DNA from: Streptomyces sp. R28
GTDB taxonomy: Bacteria; Actinomycetota; Actinomycetes; Streptomycetales; Streptomycetaceae
Direction: 5' to 3'
Assembly (NCBI RefSeq): GCF_041052385.1
Contig: NZ_CP163439.1
Coordinates: forward strand, 2,531,001 to 2,595,000
Length of the DNA: 64,000 nt
The stretch's first letter is position 1; each line of letters starts with the position of its first letter. A program made the translations under genes and the position numbers. Under the pieces are notes generated by a model. It was not told the DNA's origin. It did no database searches and was given only the letters and a program-made list of their open reading frames with translations. Of this stretch, positions 44,520 through 53,198 are shown piece after piece.

Positions 44520-45685
44520 CAGGTGCTCACCGCTTTCGTTCGTGCCGGAAGGGCCCAGGGGGCGCCCAGCTCGGAGTAGAGGGCGAGGGTGTCGGCGGCG
44601 GCCGCGACCAGGCCGTCGATGCCGGGCACGACCCGGCGCTGCTCGCCGGGTTCGCCGGGTAGCAACTGCCAGGCCTCGTGCGGCAGCGGGGCCGGGTCGG
44701 GGGCCAGCCGAATCGCCTCGACGACCTTCATGAAGGCGCCGGTCGCCTCGGGGGTGACCAGCAGGTCGGTGCCGTCGGTGAGGTGCCCGACGAGGTTCTC
44801 CAGCAGGTCGGTGCGGCCGTACTCGTACTCCTCGGGGCCGTGGTTCGCGCGCTGGAGCAGGACGCGGTCCTGCTTGTACCAGAAGGTGATCCGGCCGTGT
44901 TCGCCGTGGACGACGACGTACGGATCGTCGGGGTCCTCGGCGCACAGGGTCGCGGCGACGACGACCTGGGGGCCGTGCGCGGTGGTGACCCGGACGCAGG
45001 AGGTGTCGTCGGACTCGATGTCGTTGGCGCGCAGCAGCTCGGTCTCGATGGCGGTGACGTCCTCGGCCCGCACCGTGCCACCCAGCGCGAGGGCGGTGGC
45101 GACGGCGTGCGCGAGCGGGTTGGTCAGCACGCCGTCGATCACGTCGACGCCGTTCAGCCGCCGCTTGCCCGCCCAGGGCGCCCGCCGGTAGTACGCCTCG
45201 GCCCGCGCCCAGGCGCCGGCACCGCCGATCCCGACGATCTCGCCGATGGCGCCCTCGGCCATCAGCGTCCGGACCGCGGGCACCGCCTGCGAGCCCAGCG
45301 ACTGGAAGCCGATCTGGCAGACGACCCCGGCCTCGGCGACCCCGTCGGCCATACGCCGGAACTCGGCGTACGACGGGGCGGGCGGCTTCTCCAGCAGGAT
45401 GTGTACGCCCCTGCGCGCGGCCGTCAGGGCCAGGTCGGTGTGGGTCGGGATCGGCGTGCAGATCACCGCGACGCTCGCGCCGGTGGAGTCGAGGAGGGCA
45501 CCGAAGTCGGCGGACTGTTCGGGCGTCCCGAGGCCGGCCGGGAGTTCGTCCGCGCTCAGCGGCGTCAGCTCGCAGATCCCCGCCAGCCGGACGGTCCCCT
45601 TGTCCTGGAGCCGGCGGATGTTGTCGAGGTGCCAGCGGCCGTGGCCACGCGCGCCCGCCAGGACGATGGGTACGGCAGTGCTCAT
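44519..45685 (-). CDS. Gfo/Idh/MocA family oxidoreductase
   Basis: The 388-residue protein starts with a Rossmann fold (PIVLAGARGHGRWHLDNI), then has the catalytic-lysine motif GVHILLEKPPAPS at about residue 100. The C-terminal domain is the usual beta-sheet substrate platform. It is an NAD(P)-dependent sugar or sugar-acid dehydrogenase or epimerase; the substrate is likely a pectin-derived sugar because it lies in a translationally coupled pectin operon. It overlaps the upstream PL1 gene by 4 bp. Confidence 0.9.
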   Translation of the reverse strand: MSTAVPIVLAGARGHGRWHLDNIRRLQDKGTVRLAGICELTPLSADELPAGLGTPEQSADFGALLDSTGASVAVICTPIPTHTDLALTAARRGVHILLEKPPAPSYAEFRRMADGVAEAGVVCQIGFQSLGSQAVPAVRTLMAEGAIGEIVGIGGAGAWARAEAYYRRAPWAGKRRLNGVDVIDGVLTNPLAHAVATALALGGTVRAEDVTAIETELLRANDIESDDTSCVRVTTAHGPQVVVAATLCAEDPDDPYVVVHGEHGRITFWYKQDRVLLQRANHGPEEYEYGRTDLLENLVGHLTDGTDLLVTPEATGAFMKVVEAIRLAPDPAPLPHEAWQLLPGEPGEQRRVVPGIDGLVAAAADTLALYSELGAPWALPARTKAVST

Positions 45686-46986
45686 GGGATCCTCCCTGCG
45701 CCCGCGCCGCGTGCCACCTCACGGTCGGCCGTGGCGGCGCTGTCGATCTTTGTGTGCAGGGTAGGTGTCCAGCCGACGTCGGCCGTGAGGTCACGCTCGC
45801 TGCCGGAGTTGTAGGCGTTGTGGATGGCTAGCAGGTCCACCGGATAGCCGTTGAACAGGGTGCCGGACTGGCGGAGGGCGGTGCCGTTCCAGCTCTTGAC
45901 CAGGTCGGCGACCTCGACGTGGCCGGGGGTGGTGAAGGCGTTGTTCTCGGCGTAGACGGCGGACTCGGTCGACACGCCGATGGAGTAGCGGTAGTCGGGG
46001 GCGGCGGCCGGGACGACGTACCGGTTGTTGTAGAGGTGCACCTGCCCGAAGCGGACGCGGGGCGCGCGCTGGACGACGGACTCGAACTCGTTGTGGTGCA
46101 GGGTGACCCGCAGCTTGCCCCGGTCCCCGGTGGCCGTGTCGCCGTTGCCGATGAGGATCGCCTTGTCGTGGTCGGCGAACCGGCTCCAGGAGACGGTGAC
46201 CAGGTCGGCGGCGTTGGTGATGTCCAGCAGGCCGTCGTGGCGCAGGTAGTTGCGGCCGAAGTAGGTGGGTTCCTTCTCGTCCAGGTGGCCCTTGTCGCCG
46301 ACGGTCACATGGTCGATCCAGACGTGGGTGGCACCGCGCACCCAGATGTTGTCGTACGCCGCCTTCCAGTCGCCGAGGCCGCCGGTGTTGGGCTGCCAGA
46401 CGGGGAAGCAGTCGTAGGCGTCGCGGAGTTCGAGGTTGCGGACGATGACGTTTTCGGCGCCTTTGAGCTGGAGGCTCGCGCCCTTGAGGACCGCGCTGTC
46501 GCCGAGTCCGACGATGGTGGTGTGGGAGCCGACGGCCAGCTCGATCCGCTCGGCCTGCCTCGCCGCCGAGGCCTGGCGGGCCTCCTCCTGCGGGCCACTG
46601 GGCTTGGCGGAGCCCCAGGTGCGGGGGTCGTAGGCGGCCAGGTACTTCTTGGTGCTGTAGCCGTCGGTGGCGTAGTCGGCGCAGTCCAGGTGGTCGCCGT
46701 CGTCGTCGGTGTTGGCGTCGATGGTGCCGGCGATCTGGATGATCTTCGGCGTCGCGCTGCCCCCGTCGAGCGCCCGGACGAGCTCGCTGCGGTTCCGTAC
46801 GGTGAAGACATGGGCGTCGTCGGCGGTGAAACCCCCCGTGGTACCACCGTCGGCCGCCGCCCAGCCGTCGTTCGCGTCGAGGGTGTCGCGGCTGATGTCG
46901 CGTGCCTCGGCCCCGGCCGGGGTGCTGAGCGCGAGGCCCAGCATCCCGGCGAGGACGGCCAGTCGAACTCCGTGTCGGGTCCTCAT
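45682..46986 (-). CDS. Secreted pectate lyase, family PL1
   Basis: The 434-residue protein has a signal peptide (residues 1-26) and a PL1 beta-helix: HTTIVGLGDSAVL, VWIDHVTVGD, RHDGLLDITNAADLVTVSW and the catalytic QRAPRVRFGQVHLYNN. It is similar to PL1 at 36434. Unusually, its ATG overlaps the stop of the ABC permease and its stop overlaps the oxidoreductase, so a secreted enzyme is embedded in a coupled cytoplasmic and membrane operon. Confidence 0.94.
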   Translation of the reverse strand: MRTRHGVRLAVLAGMLGLALSTPAGAEARDISRDTLDANDGWAAADGGTTGGFTADDAHVFTVRNRSELVRALDGGSATPKIIQIAGTIDANTDDDGDHLDCADYATDGYSTKKYLAAYDPRTWGSAKPSGPQEEARQASAARQAERIELAVGSHTTIVGLGDSAVLKGASLQLKGAENVIVRNLELRDAYDCFPVWQPNTGGLGDWKAAYDNIWVRGATHVWIDHVTVGDKGHLDEKEPTYFGRNYLRHDGLLDITNAADLVTVSWSRFADHDKAILIGNGDTATGDRGKLRVTLHHNEFESVVQRAPRVRFGQVHLYNNRYVVPAAAPDYRYSIGVSTESAVYAENNAFTTPGHVEVADLVKSWNGTALRQSGTLFNGYPVDLLAIHNAYNSGSERDLTADVGWTPTLHTKIDSAATADREVARGAGAGRIP

Positions 46987-47879
46987 CCCTTCACCGCCCC
47001 CGCGCTGAAGCCCGTGATCAGCCACTTCTGGATGAAGGCGAACACGATCACGACGGGCACGGCCGCGATGATGCCGCCGGCGGCCAGTGCACCCAGGTCG
47101 ACACTGTCCGCGCCCATCAGGGTGTTGAGGCCGACCGGGATGGTCTGCTTGTCCGGGTTGTTGAGGAACATCAGGGCGAACAGGAAGTGGTTCCAGGAGT
47201 GCACGAAGGCGAAGGAGCCGACGGCGATCAGACCGGGCCGCAGCAGCGGCAGGACGACGATCCTGAAGGCCGTCATCCGGTTGCAGCCGTCGACCCAGGC
47301 CGCCTCCTCCAGGGAGTACGGCACGTTCTTGATGAAGTTGCTGATCAGGATCATCGACAGCGGTAGCTGGAAGACCGTCTCGGCGAGGATGACACTGCCC
47401 AGCGAGTTGATCATCTGCAGCTCGGCGAAGATCTCGAACAGCGGCACCAGGAGCAGCGCGCCCGGCACGAACTGGGAGCACAGCAGGGCGAGCATGAAGG
47501 CCCGCTTGACCTTGAAGTTGAACCGGGCGAGGGCGTAGCCGCCGGCCAGCGCGACCAGGGTCGTCATCAGCAGGGTGGCGACGCCGACGAGCACGCTGTT
47601 CTGGAAGTAGGTGCCGAAGGCCCGCTCGGTCCACACCTTCTCGAAGTGGTCGAAGGTGATCGGCCAGGGCAGCAGCGACGTCGAGCCGGACGGACGGACG
47701 GCGAAGAGCAGGATCCAGTAGAACGGGATCAGGGTGAAGACGAGGTAGATCGACAGCGGCAGATAGATCTGCCAGCGCGGGACCTCGTCCCAGTTGCGGC
47801 CGGCCTTGAGCGGCCGCGGGGGGTCCGCGACCGGACGCGCGGGAGCGGGCGCCACCTTCGTGGCCTCCTTGGTGATCAC
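46983..47879 (-). CDS. Carbohydrate ABC transporter permease (second subunit)
   Basis: The 298-residue protein has six transmembrane helices and the EAA loop EEAAWVDGCNRMTAFRIVVLPLLRPG, typical of the MalG/CUT1 type. It overlaps the first permease by GTGA and the PL1 gene by ATGA. It forms the channel for oligosaccharide import with the adjacent permease. The ATPase must come from elsewhere, probably MsiK. Confidence 0.93.
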   Translation of the reverse strand: MITKEATKVAPAPARPVADPPRPLKAGRNWDEVPRWQIYLPLSIYLVFTLIPFYWILLFAVRPSGSTSLLPWPITFDHFEKVWTERAFGTYFQNSVLVGVATLLMTTLVALAGGYALARFNFKVKRAFMLALLCSQFVPGALLLVPLFEIFAELQMINSLGSVILAETVFQLPLSMILISNFIKNVPYSLEEAAWVDGCNRMTAFRIVVLPLLRPGLIAVGSFAFVHSWNHFLFALMFLNNPDKQTIPVGLNTLMGADSVDLGALAAGGIIAAVPVVIVFAFIQKWLITGFSAGAVKG

Positions 47880-48811
47880 TTGTCCTCACCTCCGAACTTG
47901 CTCAGCCGCAGATAGACCATCGAGCAGAAGAGCAGGATCACGAACGCGACCGTGGTCAGGGCGGACGCGTAACCGAAGTTGTGGGCGTCCACGGATGTGT
48001 TGGCGATGTACAGCGGGAGGGTCGTCGTCTCTCCCGCCGGGCCGCCGCCGGTCAGCGTGTAGAGCAGGTCGACGTTGTTGAACTCCCACACCGCGCGCAG
48101 CAGCGTGGACAGGACGATGGCGTCCTTCAGATGGGGCAGTGTGATGTGCCAGAACTGCTTGATGCGGCTGGCCCCGTCGACCTCGGCGGCCTCGTACAGG
48201 TCCTTCGAGACGGACTGGAGGTCGGCGAGGATGAGGATCGCGAAGAAGGGCACGCCGCGCCACAGGTCGGCGACGATCGCCGCCGGGAACACGGTGGAGG
48301 TGTCCGACAGCCAGCTGGTGCCGTAGGAGCCGATGCCCACGTCCGCGAGGTAACGGGTGATGCCCGTCTGGGAGTTGTAGAGCAGCACCCAGATCGCCGA
48401 GGTCAGCACGCCGGAGACGGCCCAGGGGGAGAACACGAGCGCACGGCCGAGCGCCCGTCCCACGAAGGTCTGGTTGACGATCAGCGCGAGCGCGAGCCCG
48501 AACAGCAGTTGCAGCCCGACCTCCACGACGACCCACTTGGCGCTGAAGACGAGCGTGTCCCAGAACAGCGGGTCGTCGGTGAAGGCGTGGACGAAGTTGT
48601 CGAAGCCCGCGAAGCCGTTCCGCCACGGCTTGGTGGGGTTGTACTCCTGCAGGCTGTAGTAGAAGACGCTGATGACCGGGTAGGCGATGAATCCCAGCAT
48701 GAGCAGGGCCGCCGGGGCGATCAGCAGATACGGGAGCCTGCGCGGCGTGGCGGAGGCACGGCGTCGCCGGGGTGGCGCGGGCGGTTTCGCCACGGCTGCG
48801 GCTTGGGCCAT
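47876..48811 (-). CDS. Carbohydrate ABC transporter permease (first subunit)
   Basis: The 311-residue protein is of MalF/CUT1 type, with six helices from about residue 30 and the EAA loop YEAAEVDGASRIKQFWHITLPHLKD. ATG at 48811 is preferred because GGAG lies 8 bp upstream. It is the first gene of a tightly overlapping operon (permease, permease, PL1, oxidoreductase, PmoA-like, GH43). A LacI-type palindrome and a 16-bp direct repeat lie in its upstream region. Confidence 0.93.
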   Translation of the reverse strand: MAQAAAVAKPPAPPRRRRASATPRRLPYLLIAPAALLMLGFIAYPVISVFYYSLQEYNPTKPWRNGFAGFDNFVHAFTDDPLFWDTLVFSAKWVVVEVGLQLLFGLALALIVNQTFVGRALGRALVFSPWAVSGVLTSAIWVLLYNSQTGITRYLADVGIGSYGTSWLSDTSTVFPAAIVADLWRGVPFFAILILADLQSVSKDLYEAAEVDGASRIKQFWHITLPHLKDAIVLSTLLRAVWEFNNVDLLYTLTGGGPAGETTTLPLYIANTSVDAHNFGYASALTTVAFVILLFCSMVYLRLSKFGGEDK

Positions 48812-48831
48812 GACTGTTCTCCGTTCTGGTA

Positions 48832-48869
48832 CGTCGTGCGTGCGTCGAGCTTGCGTCGTGCGTGCGTCG
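48832..48869. repeat. 16-bp direct repeat in the permease leader
   Basis: CGTCGTGCGTGCGTCG occurs exactly at 48832-48847 and 48854-48869, a 22-bp spacing, about two helix turns. It is between the palindrome at 48888-48904 and the permease start and could be a second regulator site or chance G/T-rich repetition. Confidence 0.7.
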
Positions 48870-48887
48870 TACATGCGTACGTTGTTC

Positions 48888-48904
48888 GGGAAGCGCTTTC
48901 TCCC
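48888..48904. promoter_or_regulatory. LacI-type operator upstream of the permease operon
   Basis: GGGAAGCGCTTTCTCCC holds the 8-bp palindrome AAGCGCTT with central CG, as in LacI-family sites of streptomycetes. It lies 77 bp upstream of the permease start, in the 124-bp gap behind the dehydratase gene, so it is well placed to control the uptake operon. No LacI gene is in the window. Confidence 0.6.
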
Positions 48905-48935
48905 TGGGCAGAGGTGTGCGAGGTCGTACTGCCGG

Positions 48936-50681
48936 TCAGCCCGCGTAGGGATCCGCGACCTTGCCCGGCCGGGCGAGGAACTCGAAGTCGCAGCCGGTGT
49001 CGGCCTGCGTGATCTGCTCGTTGTAGAGCGCGCCGTAGCCGCGCTCGTACCGTGCGGGCGGCGGCGTCCACTTCGCCCTGCGGCGCTCCAACTCCTCGTC
49101 GTCCACGTGCAGATGGAGCGTGCGCGACTCGACGTCCAGGGTGATCGGGTCCCCGGTCCGCACCAGGGCCAGCGGTCCGCCGATGTACGACTCCGGCGCC
49201 ACGTGCAGCACGCACGCGCCGTAACTCGTGCCGCTCATCCGGGCGTCGGAGATCCGCACCATGTCCCGTACACCCTGCTTCAGCAGGTGGTCGGGGATCG
49301 GCAGCATGCCGTACTCGGGCATGCCCGGACCACCCTTGGGGCCCGCGTTGCGGAGCACGATCACGCTGTCGGCGGTGATGCCGAGCGACGGGTCGTTGAT
49401 GGTCCGCTGCATCGTCTTGTAGTCGTCGAAGACGACCGCGGGGCCGGTGTGCTTGAGCAGGTGCTGTTCGGCGGCGATGTGCTTGATGACGGCGCCGTCC
49501 GGGCAGAGGTTGCCGCGCAGCACGGCGACCCCGCCTTCGCCGGCGACCGGGTTGTCGCGGGTGCGGATCACGTCGTCGTTGTGGACGACGGCGCCCTCGA
49601 TCTGCTCCCCCAGGGTGCCGTTGACGGTCGGCCGGTCCAGGTGCAGCAGGTCGGTGATCCGCGAGAGGAAGGCGGGCAGACCGCCGGCGAAGTAGAAGTC
49701 CTCCATGAGGTACGTCTGACCGCCCGGACGGACGTTCGCGAGAAACGGCACGGTACGCGCGATGCGGTCGAAGTCGTCGAGGGTGAGCTTGACGTCCGCC
49801 CGGCCGGCCATCGCGATCAGGTGGATGACCGCGTTGGTGGAGCCGCCCAGGCCGAGCACCGTGGTGACGGCGTCCTCGAAGGCCTCGCGGGTGAGGATCT
49901 CGGACGGCCTCAGCCCGGTCCAGGCGAGCTCCACGGCGCGGCGACCGGAGGCGGCGGCCATGCGCTCGTGCCCGGAGTCGACGGCCGGGATCGAGGAGGC
50001 ACCGGGCAGGGTCATGCCGAGGGCTTCCGCCGCCGCGGTCATCGTGGAGGCGGTGCCCATGGTCATGCAGTGCCCGGGTGAACGCGCCAACCCGCCCTGG
50101 AGCTCCCGCAGTTCACAGTCCGTCAGGTTGCCCGCGCGATGCTCGTCCCAGTACTTCCACATGTCGGTGCCGGACCCGAGGGTCTCACCGCGCCAGTGCC
50201 CCGGCAGCATCGGCCCGGCGGGCACGAAGATCGACGTGACATCGGCCGAGGCCGCGCCCATGAGCAGCGCCGGCGTCGACTTGTCGCAGCCGCCGAGCAG
50301 CACCGCCGCGTCGATCGGGTACGACCGCAGCAGCTCCTCCGTCTCCATCGCGAGCAGGTTGCGGTAGAGCATCGGGGTCGGCTTCTGGTACGTCTCGGAG
50401 AGCGTGGCGACCGGGAACTCGAGCGGGAAACCCCCGGCCTGCCACACCCCCCGCTTGACCGCCTCGGCACGCTCACGCAGATGGACGTGGCAGGGGTTGA
50501 TGTCGGACCAGGTGTTGAGTACGGCGATCACCGGGCGGCCCCGGTACTCCTCCGCCTCGTAGCCGAGCTGGCGCATGCGGGCGTTGTGCGACCAGGTGCG
50601 CAGCTGGCCCTCGGCGCCGTACCACTGATGGCTTCTGAGTTCCTCGGGGCGCTTTCGGCGGGTGCTCTTCTCGCTGGTCAT
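48936..50681 (-). CDS. IlvD/Edd family sugar-acid dehydratase (probable L-arabinonate type)
   Basis: The 581-residue protein has the three cluster cysteines of the family, C64 (DINPCH), C132 (LGGCDKSTPALLMG) and C205 (SPGHCMTMGTAST), and the late SDARMSGTSYG. Three cysteines and this length fit the [2Fe-2S] branch that dehydrates pentonates and hexonates, such as L-arabinonate or D-xylonate dehydratase. It overlaps the DapA-like gene by 4 bp. Arabinose released from pectin side chains is a sensible source of substrate; specificity is inferred. Confidence 0.85.
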   Translation of the reverse strand: MTSEKSTRRKRPEELRSHQWYGAEGQLRTWSHNARMRQLGYEAEEYRGRPVIAVLNTWSDINPCHVHLRERAEAVKRGVWQAGGFPLEFPVATLSETYQKPTPMLYRNLLAMETEELLRSYPIDAAVLLGGCDKSTPALLMGAASADVTSIFVPAGPMLPGHWRGETLGSGTDMWKYWDEHRAGNLTDCELRELQGGLARSPGHCMTMGTASTMTAAAEALGMTLPGASSIPAVDSGHERMAAASGRRAVELAWTGLRPSEILTREAFEDAVTTVLGLGGSTNAVIHLIAMAGRADVKLTLDDFDRIARTVPFLANVRPGGQTYLMEDFYFAGGLPAFLSRITDLLHLDRPTVNGTLGEQIEGAVVHNDDVIRTRDNPVAGEGGVAVLRGNLCPDGAVIKHIAAEQHLLKHTGPAVVFDDYKTMQRTINDPSLGITADSVIVLRNAGPKGGPGMPEYGMLPIPDHLLKQGVRDMVRISDARMSGTSYGACVLHVAPESYIGGPLALVRTGDPITLDVESRTLHLHVDDEELERRRAKWTPPPARYERGYGALYNEQITQADTGCDFEFLARPGKVADPYAG

Positions 50682-51586
50682 ATCGACCACCCGGCGGCTA
50701 TGGCGGCGACCTCGGCGCGCTCGTCCTCGGGCAGGTGCCGGCTCGGCGGGCGGACGTCGCGGCGGCACAGGCCGAGGGAGGCGAGGGCCTCCTTGACGAC
50801 CGTGACGTTGTTGGCGGAGCCGTTCGCGGCGCGCAGCTCCTCGAAGCGGCGGATCTGCTCCCAGACCTTCATCGCGCCCGGGTAGTCACCGGATCGAAGC
50901 GCTTCGATCATGTTCAGCGAAACGGACGGGGCGACGTTCACGAGTCCGGAGGTGAAGCCGGTGGCGCCCGCGGAGAAGTACGAGGGCGCGTACGGCTCGG
51001 CGAGACCCGCGACCCACACGAAGCGGTCGAGCCCCGCGTCCCGCGCGAAGGCGGCGAACCTGGCGGCGTCCGGGACGGCGTACTTCACGCCGATGACGTT
51101 CGGGCAGTGGTCGGCGAGTTCGGCGAGGCGCTCGCCGCTGAGCTGGGCGTTGCGGATGTACGGCACGACGCCGAGCTCGGGCACGGCCTCGGCGATGGCC
51201 CGGTGGTAGTCGACCCAGCCGTTCTGGGAGACGTACGGGTGGACGGGCTGGTGGACCATCACCATCTGGGCGCCGAGCTCGCGGGCGTGCCGGGCGGAGG
51301 CGATGGCGGTGGGCACGTCGTGGCCGACGCCGACGAGGACGACGGCGCGGTCACCGGCCTCGTCGACGGTCAGCTCGGTGACGAGCCGGCGCTCCTCGGG
51401 GCTGAGGGCGTAGAACTCCCCGGTGTTGCCGTTGGGGGTGAGGGTGGTGATGCCCCCGTCGAGGAGACGACGCAGCAGCGCCCGGTGGGCGTCCTGGTCG
51501 ACGCGGCCGTCCTCGGCGAACGGGGTCACCGGGATCGCCACCACGTCGGCCAGGGCCGTCCGTTGGGTCTCGAACGTCGTGGTCAT
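50678..51586 (-). CDS. DapA family lyase/dehydratase for 2-keto-3-deoxy sugar acids
   Basis: The 302-residue TIM barrel has Schiff-base lysine K168 (VIGVKYA) and tyrosine Y143 (VVPYIRNA), with the GNTGEFYALSPEE segment near residue 55. Coupling to an IlvD/Edd dehydratase points to the next step, either 2-keto-3-deoxy-L-arabinonate dehydration or aldol cleavage of a 2-keto-3-deoxy acid. It is not the lysine-pathway enzyme by context. It overlaps the GntR gene upstream and the dehydratase downstream by 4 bp each. Confidence 0.85.
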   Translation of the reverse strand: MTTTFETQRTALADVVAIPVTPFAEDGRVDQDAHRALLRRLLDGGITTLTPNGNTGEFYALSPEERRLVTELTVDEAGDRAVVLVGVGHDVPTAIASARHARELGAQMVMVHQPVHPYVSQNGWVDYHRAIAEAVPELGVVPYIRNAQLSGERLAELADHCPNVIGVKYAVPDAARFAAFARDAGLDRFVWVAGLAEPYAPSYFSAGATGFTSGLVNVAPSVSLNMIEALRSGDYPGAMKVWEQIRRFEELRAANGSANNVTVVKEALASLGLCRRDVRPPSRHLPEDERAEVAAIAAGWSI

Positions 51587-52251
51587 GCCGGACCGTCCTC
51601 TCCCTGGGCCTCGGCCCCCGCGCCGGGGAAGGCCCGCTCGACGAACGACGCGATGTGGGCGTGCAGGGCGCGCGCGGCGCCGTCCGCGTCCCCTTCGAGC
51701 GCGAGCCGCAGGATCTCCCGGTGCTCACCGGCCTCCCGGTCCCAGGAGGGCGAGGCGGCCCAGGCGACGGCGGAGACGAGGGCGGCCTGGTCGCGGACCT
51801 CGTCGAGCATCCGGCCGAGCAGCGGGTTGCCGCAGGGCAGGTAGAGGGCGCGGTGGAACTCCCGGTTGGCGAGGGAGCGTTCGGCGGTGTCGCCGGCGGC
51901 GTCGGCGCGGGTCAGCGCGTCACGGGCGGCGTCGAGGGAGGCACCGCGCCGGACCGCCCGCTTCAGGGCCTCGGGCTCCAGCAGCAGCCGCACGTCGTAG
52001 ACCTCGCGCGCCATGTCCGCGTCCACCATGCGCACCGTGACGCCCTTGTACTGGCTCATCACGACCAGCCCGGTCCCGGCCAACGTCTTGAGCGCCTCGC
52101 GCACCGGGGTCTTCGACACCCCGAACTGCGCGGCGAGCTCGGTCTCGACCAGGGCCTGACCTGGCGTCAACTGCCCGGTGAGGATGCGGCGTTTGATCTC
52201 CTCCAGCACGTACTGCGTGCGGGAGGGGATCGGCGTGGGCACAGAGGTCAT
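51583..52251 (-). CDS. GntR family regulator, FadR/FCD type
   Basis: The 222-residue protein has an N-terminal winged helix (TQYVLEEIKRRILTGQLTPG, then LAAQFGVSKTPVREALKTL) and an all-helical FCD effector domain with the R-x-x-LEPEA start and histidines in NREFHRALY and EHREIL for a metal site. It is first in the operon with the DapA-like lyase and dehydratase and very probably regulates it. Nested palindromes lie 50-90 bp upstream. Confidence 0.92.
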   Translation of the reverse strand: MTSVPTPIPSRTQYVLEEIKRRILTGQLTPGQALVETELAAQFGVSKTPVREALKTLAGTGLVVMSQYKGVTVRMVDADMAREVYDVRLLLEPEALKRAVRRGASLDAARDALTRADAAGDTAERSLANREFHRALYLPCGNPLLGRMLDEVRDQAALVSAVAWAASPSWDREAGEHREILRLALEGDADGAARALHAHIASFVERAFPGAGAEAQGEDGPA

Positions 52252-52302
52252 GCGCGCCTCTCGGATCTTCGCGGGATGGCTCTCGCGTATGGGATCTCAC
52301 GT

Positions 52303-52340
52303 ATCGCGTCTCATATATGACGTACGAAGTACGACGCGAT
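52303..52340. promoter_or_regulatory. Nested inverted repeats upstream of the GntR gene
   Basis: ATCGCGTC at 52303-52310 is mirrored by GACGCGAT at 52333-52340. Inside lies a second palindrome, CGTACGAAGTACG, at 52321-52333. The region TCTCATATATGACG is A+T-rich and promoter-like. This is the likely operator for autoregulation by the GntR protein. Confidence 0.65.
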
Positions 52341-52399
52341 GAAGGTAAGAGGGGGCGCATGTTTCGTCAATGCTTCTTACAAAGGAAGTTGAGGTTGCC

Positions 52400-53158
52400 T
52401 CAGACGCGCAGCACGTGCCCCTCGCGCGCGGCGACGGTGGGCCCGCCGAAGGCCTCGGCAGCGCGTACGGTCGCCGCTTCCGGGGTGAGCGTGGGCCCGA
52501 CGTGCGTGACGACGAGCTCCCGTACGCCCGCCCGGCGGGCGGCACTTCCGGCGTCCTCGGGCGTCAGGTGCACCTGTTCGCCCTCGCGATGCTCGTCGAT
52601 GTCGGCCTCGCACAGGAACAGGTCGGCGTCCAGGGCGAGTTCGGTGAGCGCGGGGCAGGGACCGCTGTCCCCGGAGTACGCGAGAACCCGCCCGCCGCTC
52701 TCCACCCGCAGCCCGTACGCCTCGACGTCGTGCACGACGGCACGCGAGGTGAGGAGCAGGTCGCCGTGCTGGGCGGTGTGGCCGTCATGCAGGGGCCGGA
52801 AGTCGAAGACGCCGCTCAGGAACCCGGCGTCCGGCCGCCCGAAGAAGGCGGCGAGGCGCTGCCCACAGTCGCCCGGCGCGTAGACCGCAATGGGCACGTC
52901 CGGAGTGAGCCCGCCGTAGGCCAGGCCATAGAAGGCGGCGAGGAGATCGGCGTTGTGGTCGGCGTGGAGGTGGGAGATCCAGACAGCGCTGAGCCGTGCC
53001 GGGTTCGTATGCCGCTGCAACTCCGCGAAGGTCCCGGTCCCGGCGTCCACCCACACCTCGGCCCCTCCGCCTCGCACCAGATAGCCGGAGCAGGGGCGGC
53101 CGGGGCCGGGGTGCGGGGACGCGGTGCCGAGGACGGTGAGCGTGAGGCTGAGAGACAT
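52400..53158 (-). CDS. Metallo-beta-lactamase fold hydrolase (RNase Z-like)
   Basis: The 252-residue protein has the metal motif SHLHADHNAD at about residues 62-71, and further ligands in YSGDSGPC and THVGP. The start LTLTVLGTASPHPGPGRPCSGY is typical of the RNase Z/phosphodiesterase-like MBL group. It lacks the RNase Z exosite, so a small-molecule phosphodiesterase or other hydrolase is equally likely. It is transcribed singly in this gap between the GntR operon and the next gene. Confidence 0.88.
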   Translation of the reverse strand: MSLSLTLTVLGTASPHPGPGRPCSGYLVRGGGAEVWVDAGTGTFAELQRHTNPARLSAVWISHLHADHNADLLAAFYGLAYGGLTPDVPIAVYAPGDCGQRLAAFFGRPDAGFLSGVFDFRPLHDGHTAQHGDLLLTSRAVVHDVEAYGLRVESGGRVLAYSGDSGPCPALTELALDADLFLCEADIDEHREGEQVHLTPEDAGSAARRAGVRELVVTHVGPTLTPEAATVRAAEAFGGPTVAAREGHVLRV

Positions 53159-53198
53159 GCGGGGAGCGTATGTCCCCGCCGCCTGGTGGTGCCCGGGG

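Noticed and set aside
48832..48869. Start of a CRISPR-like array
   Set aside because: Only two copies with a 6-bp gap; no spacers and no cas genes.
50678..51586. Lysine-pathway dihydrodipicolinate synthase
   Set aside because: Schiff-base lysine and tyrosine fit the superfamily, but coupling to an IlvD/Edd dehydratase and a GntR regulator points to sugar-acid catabolism.
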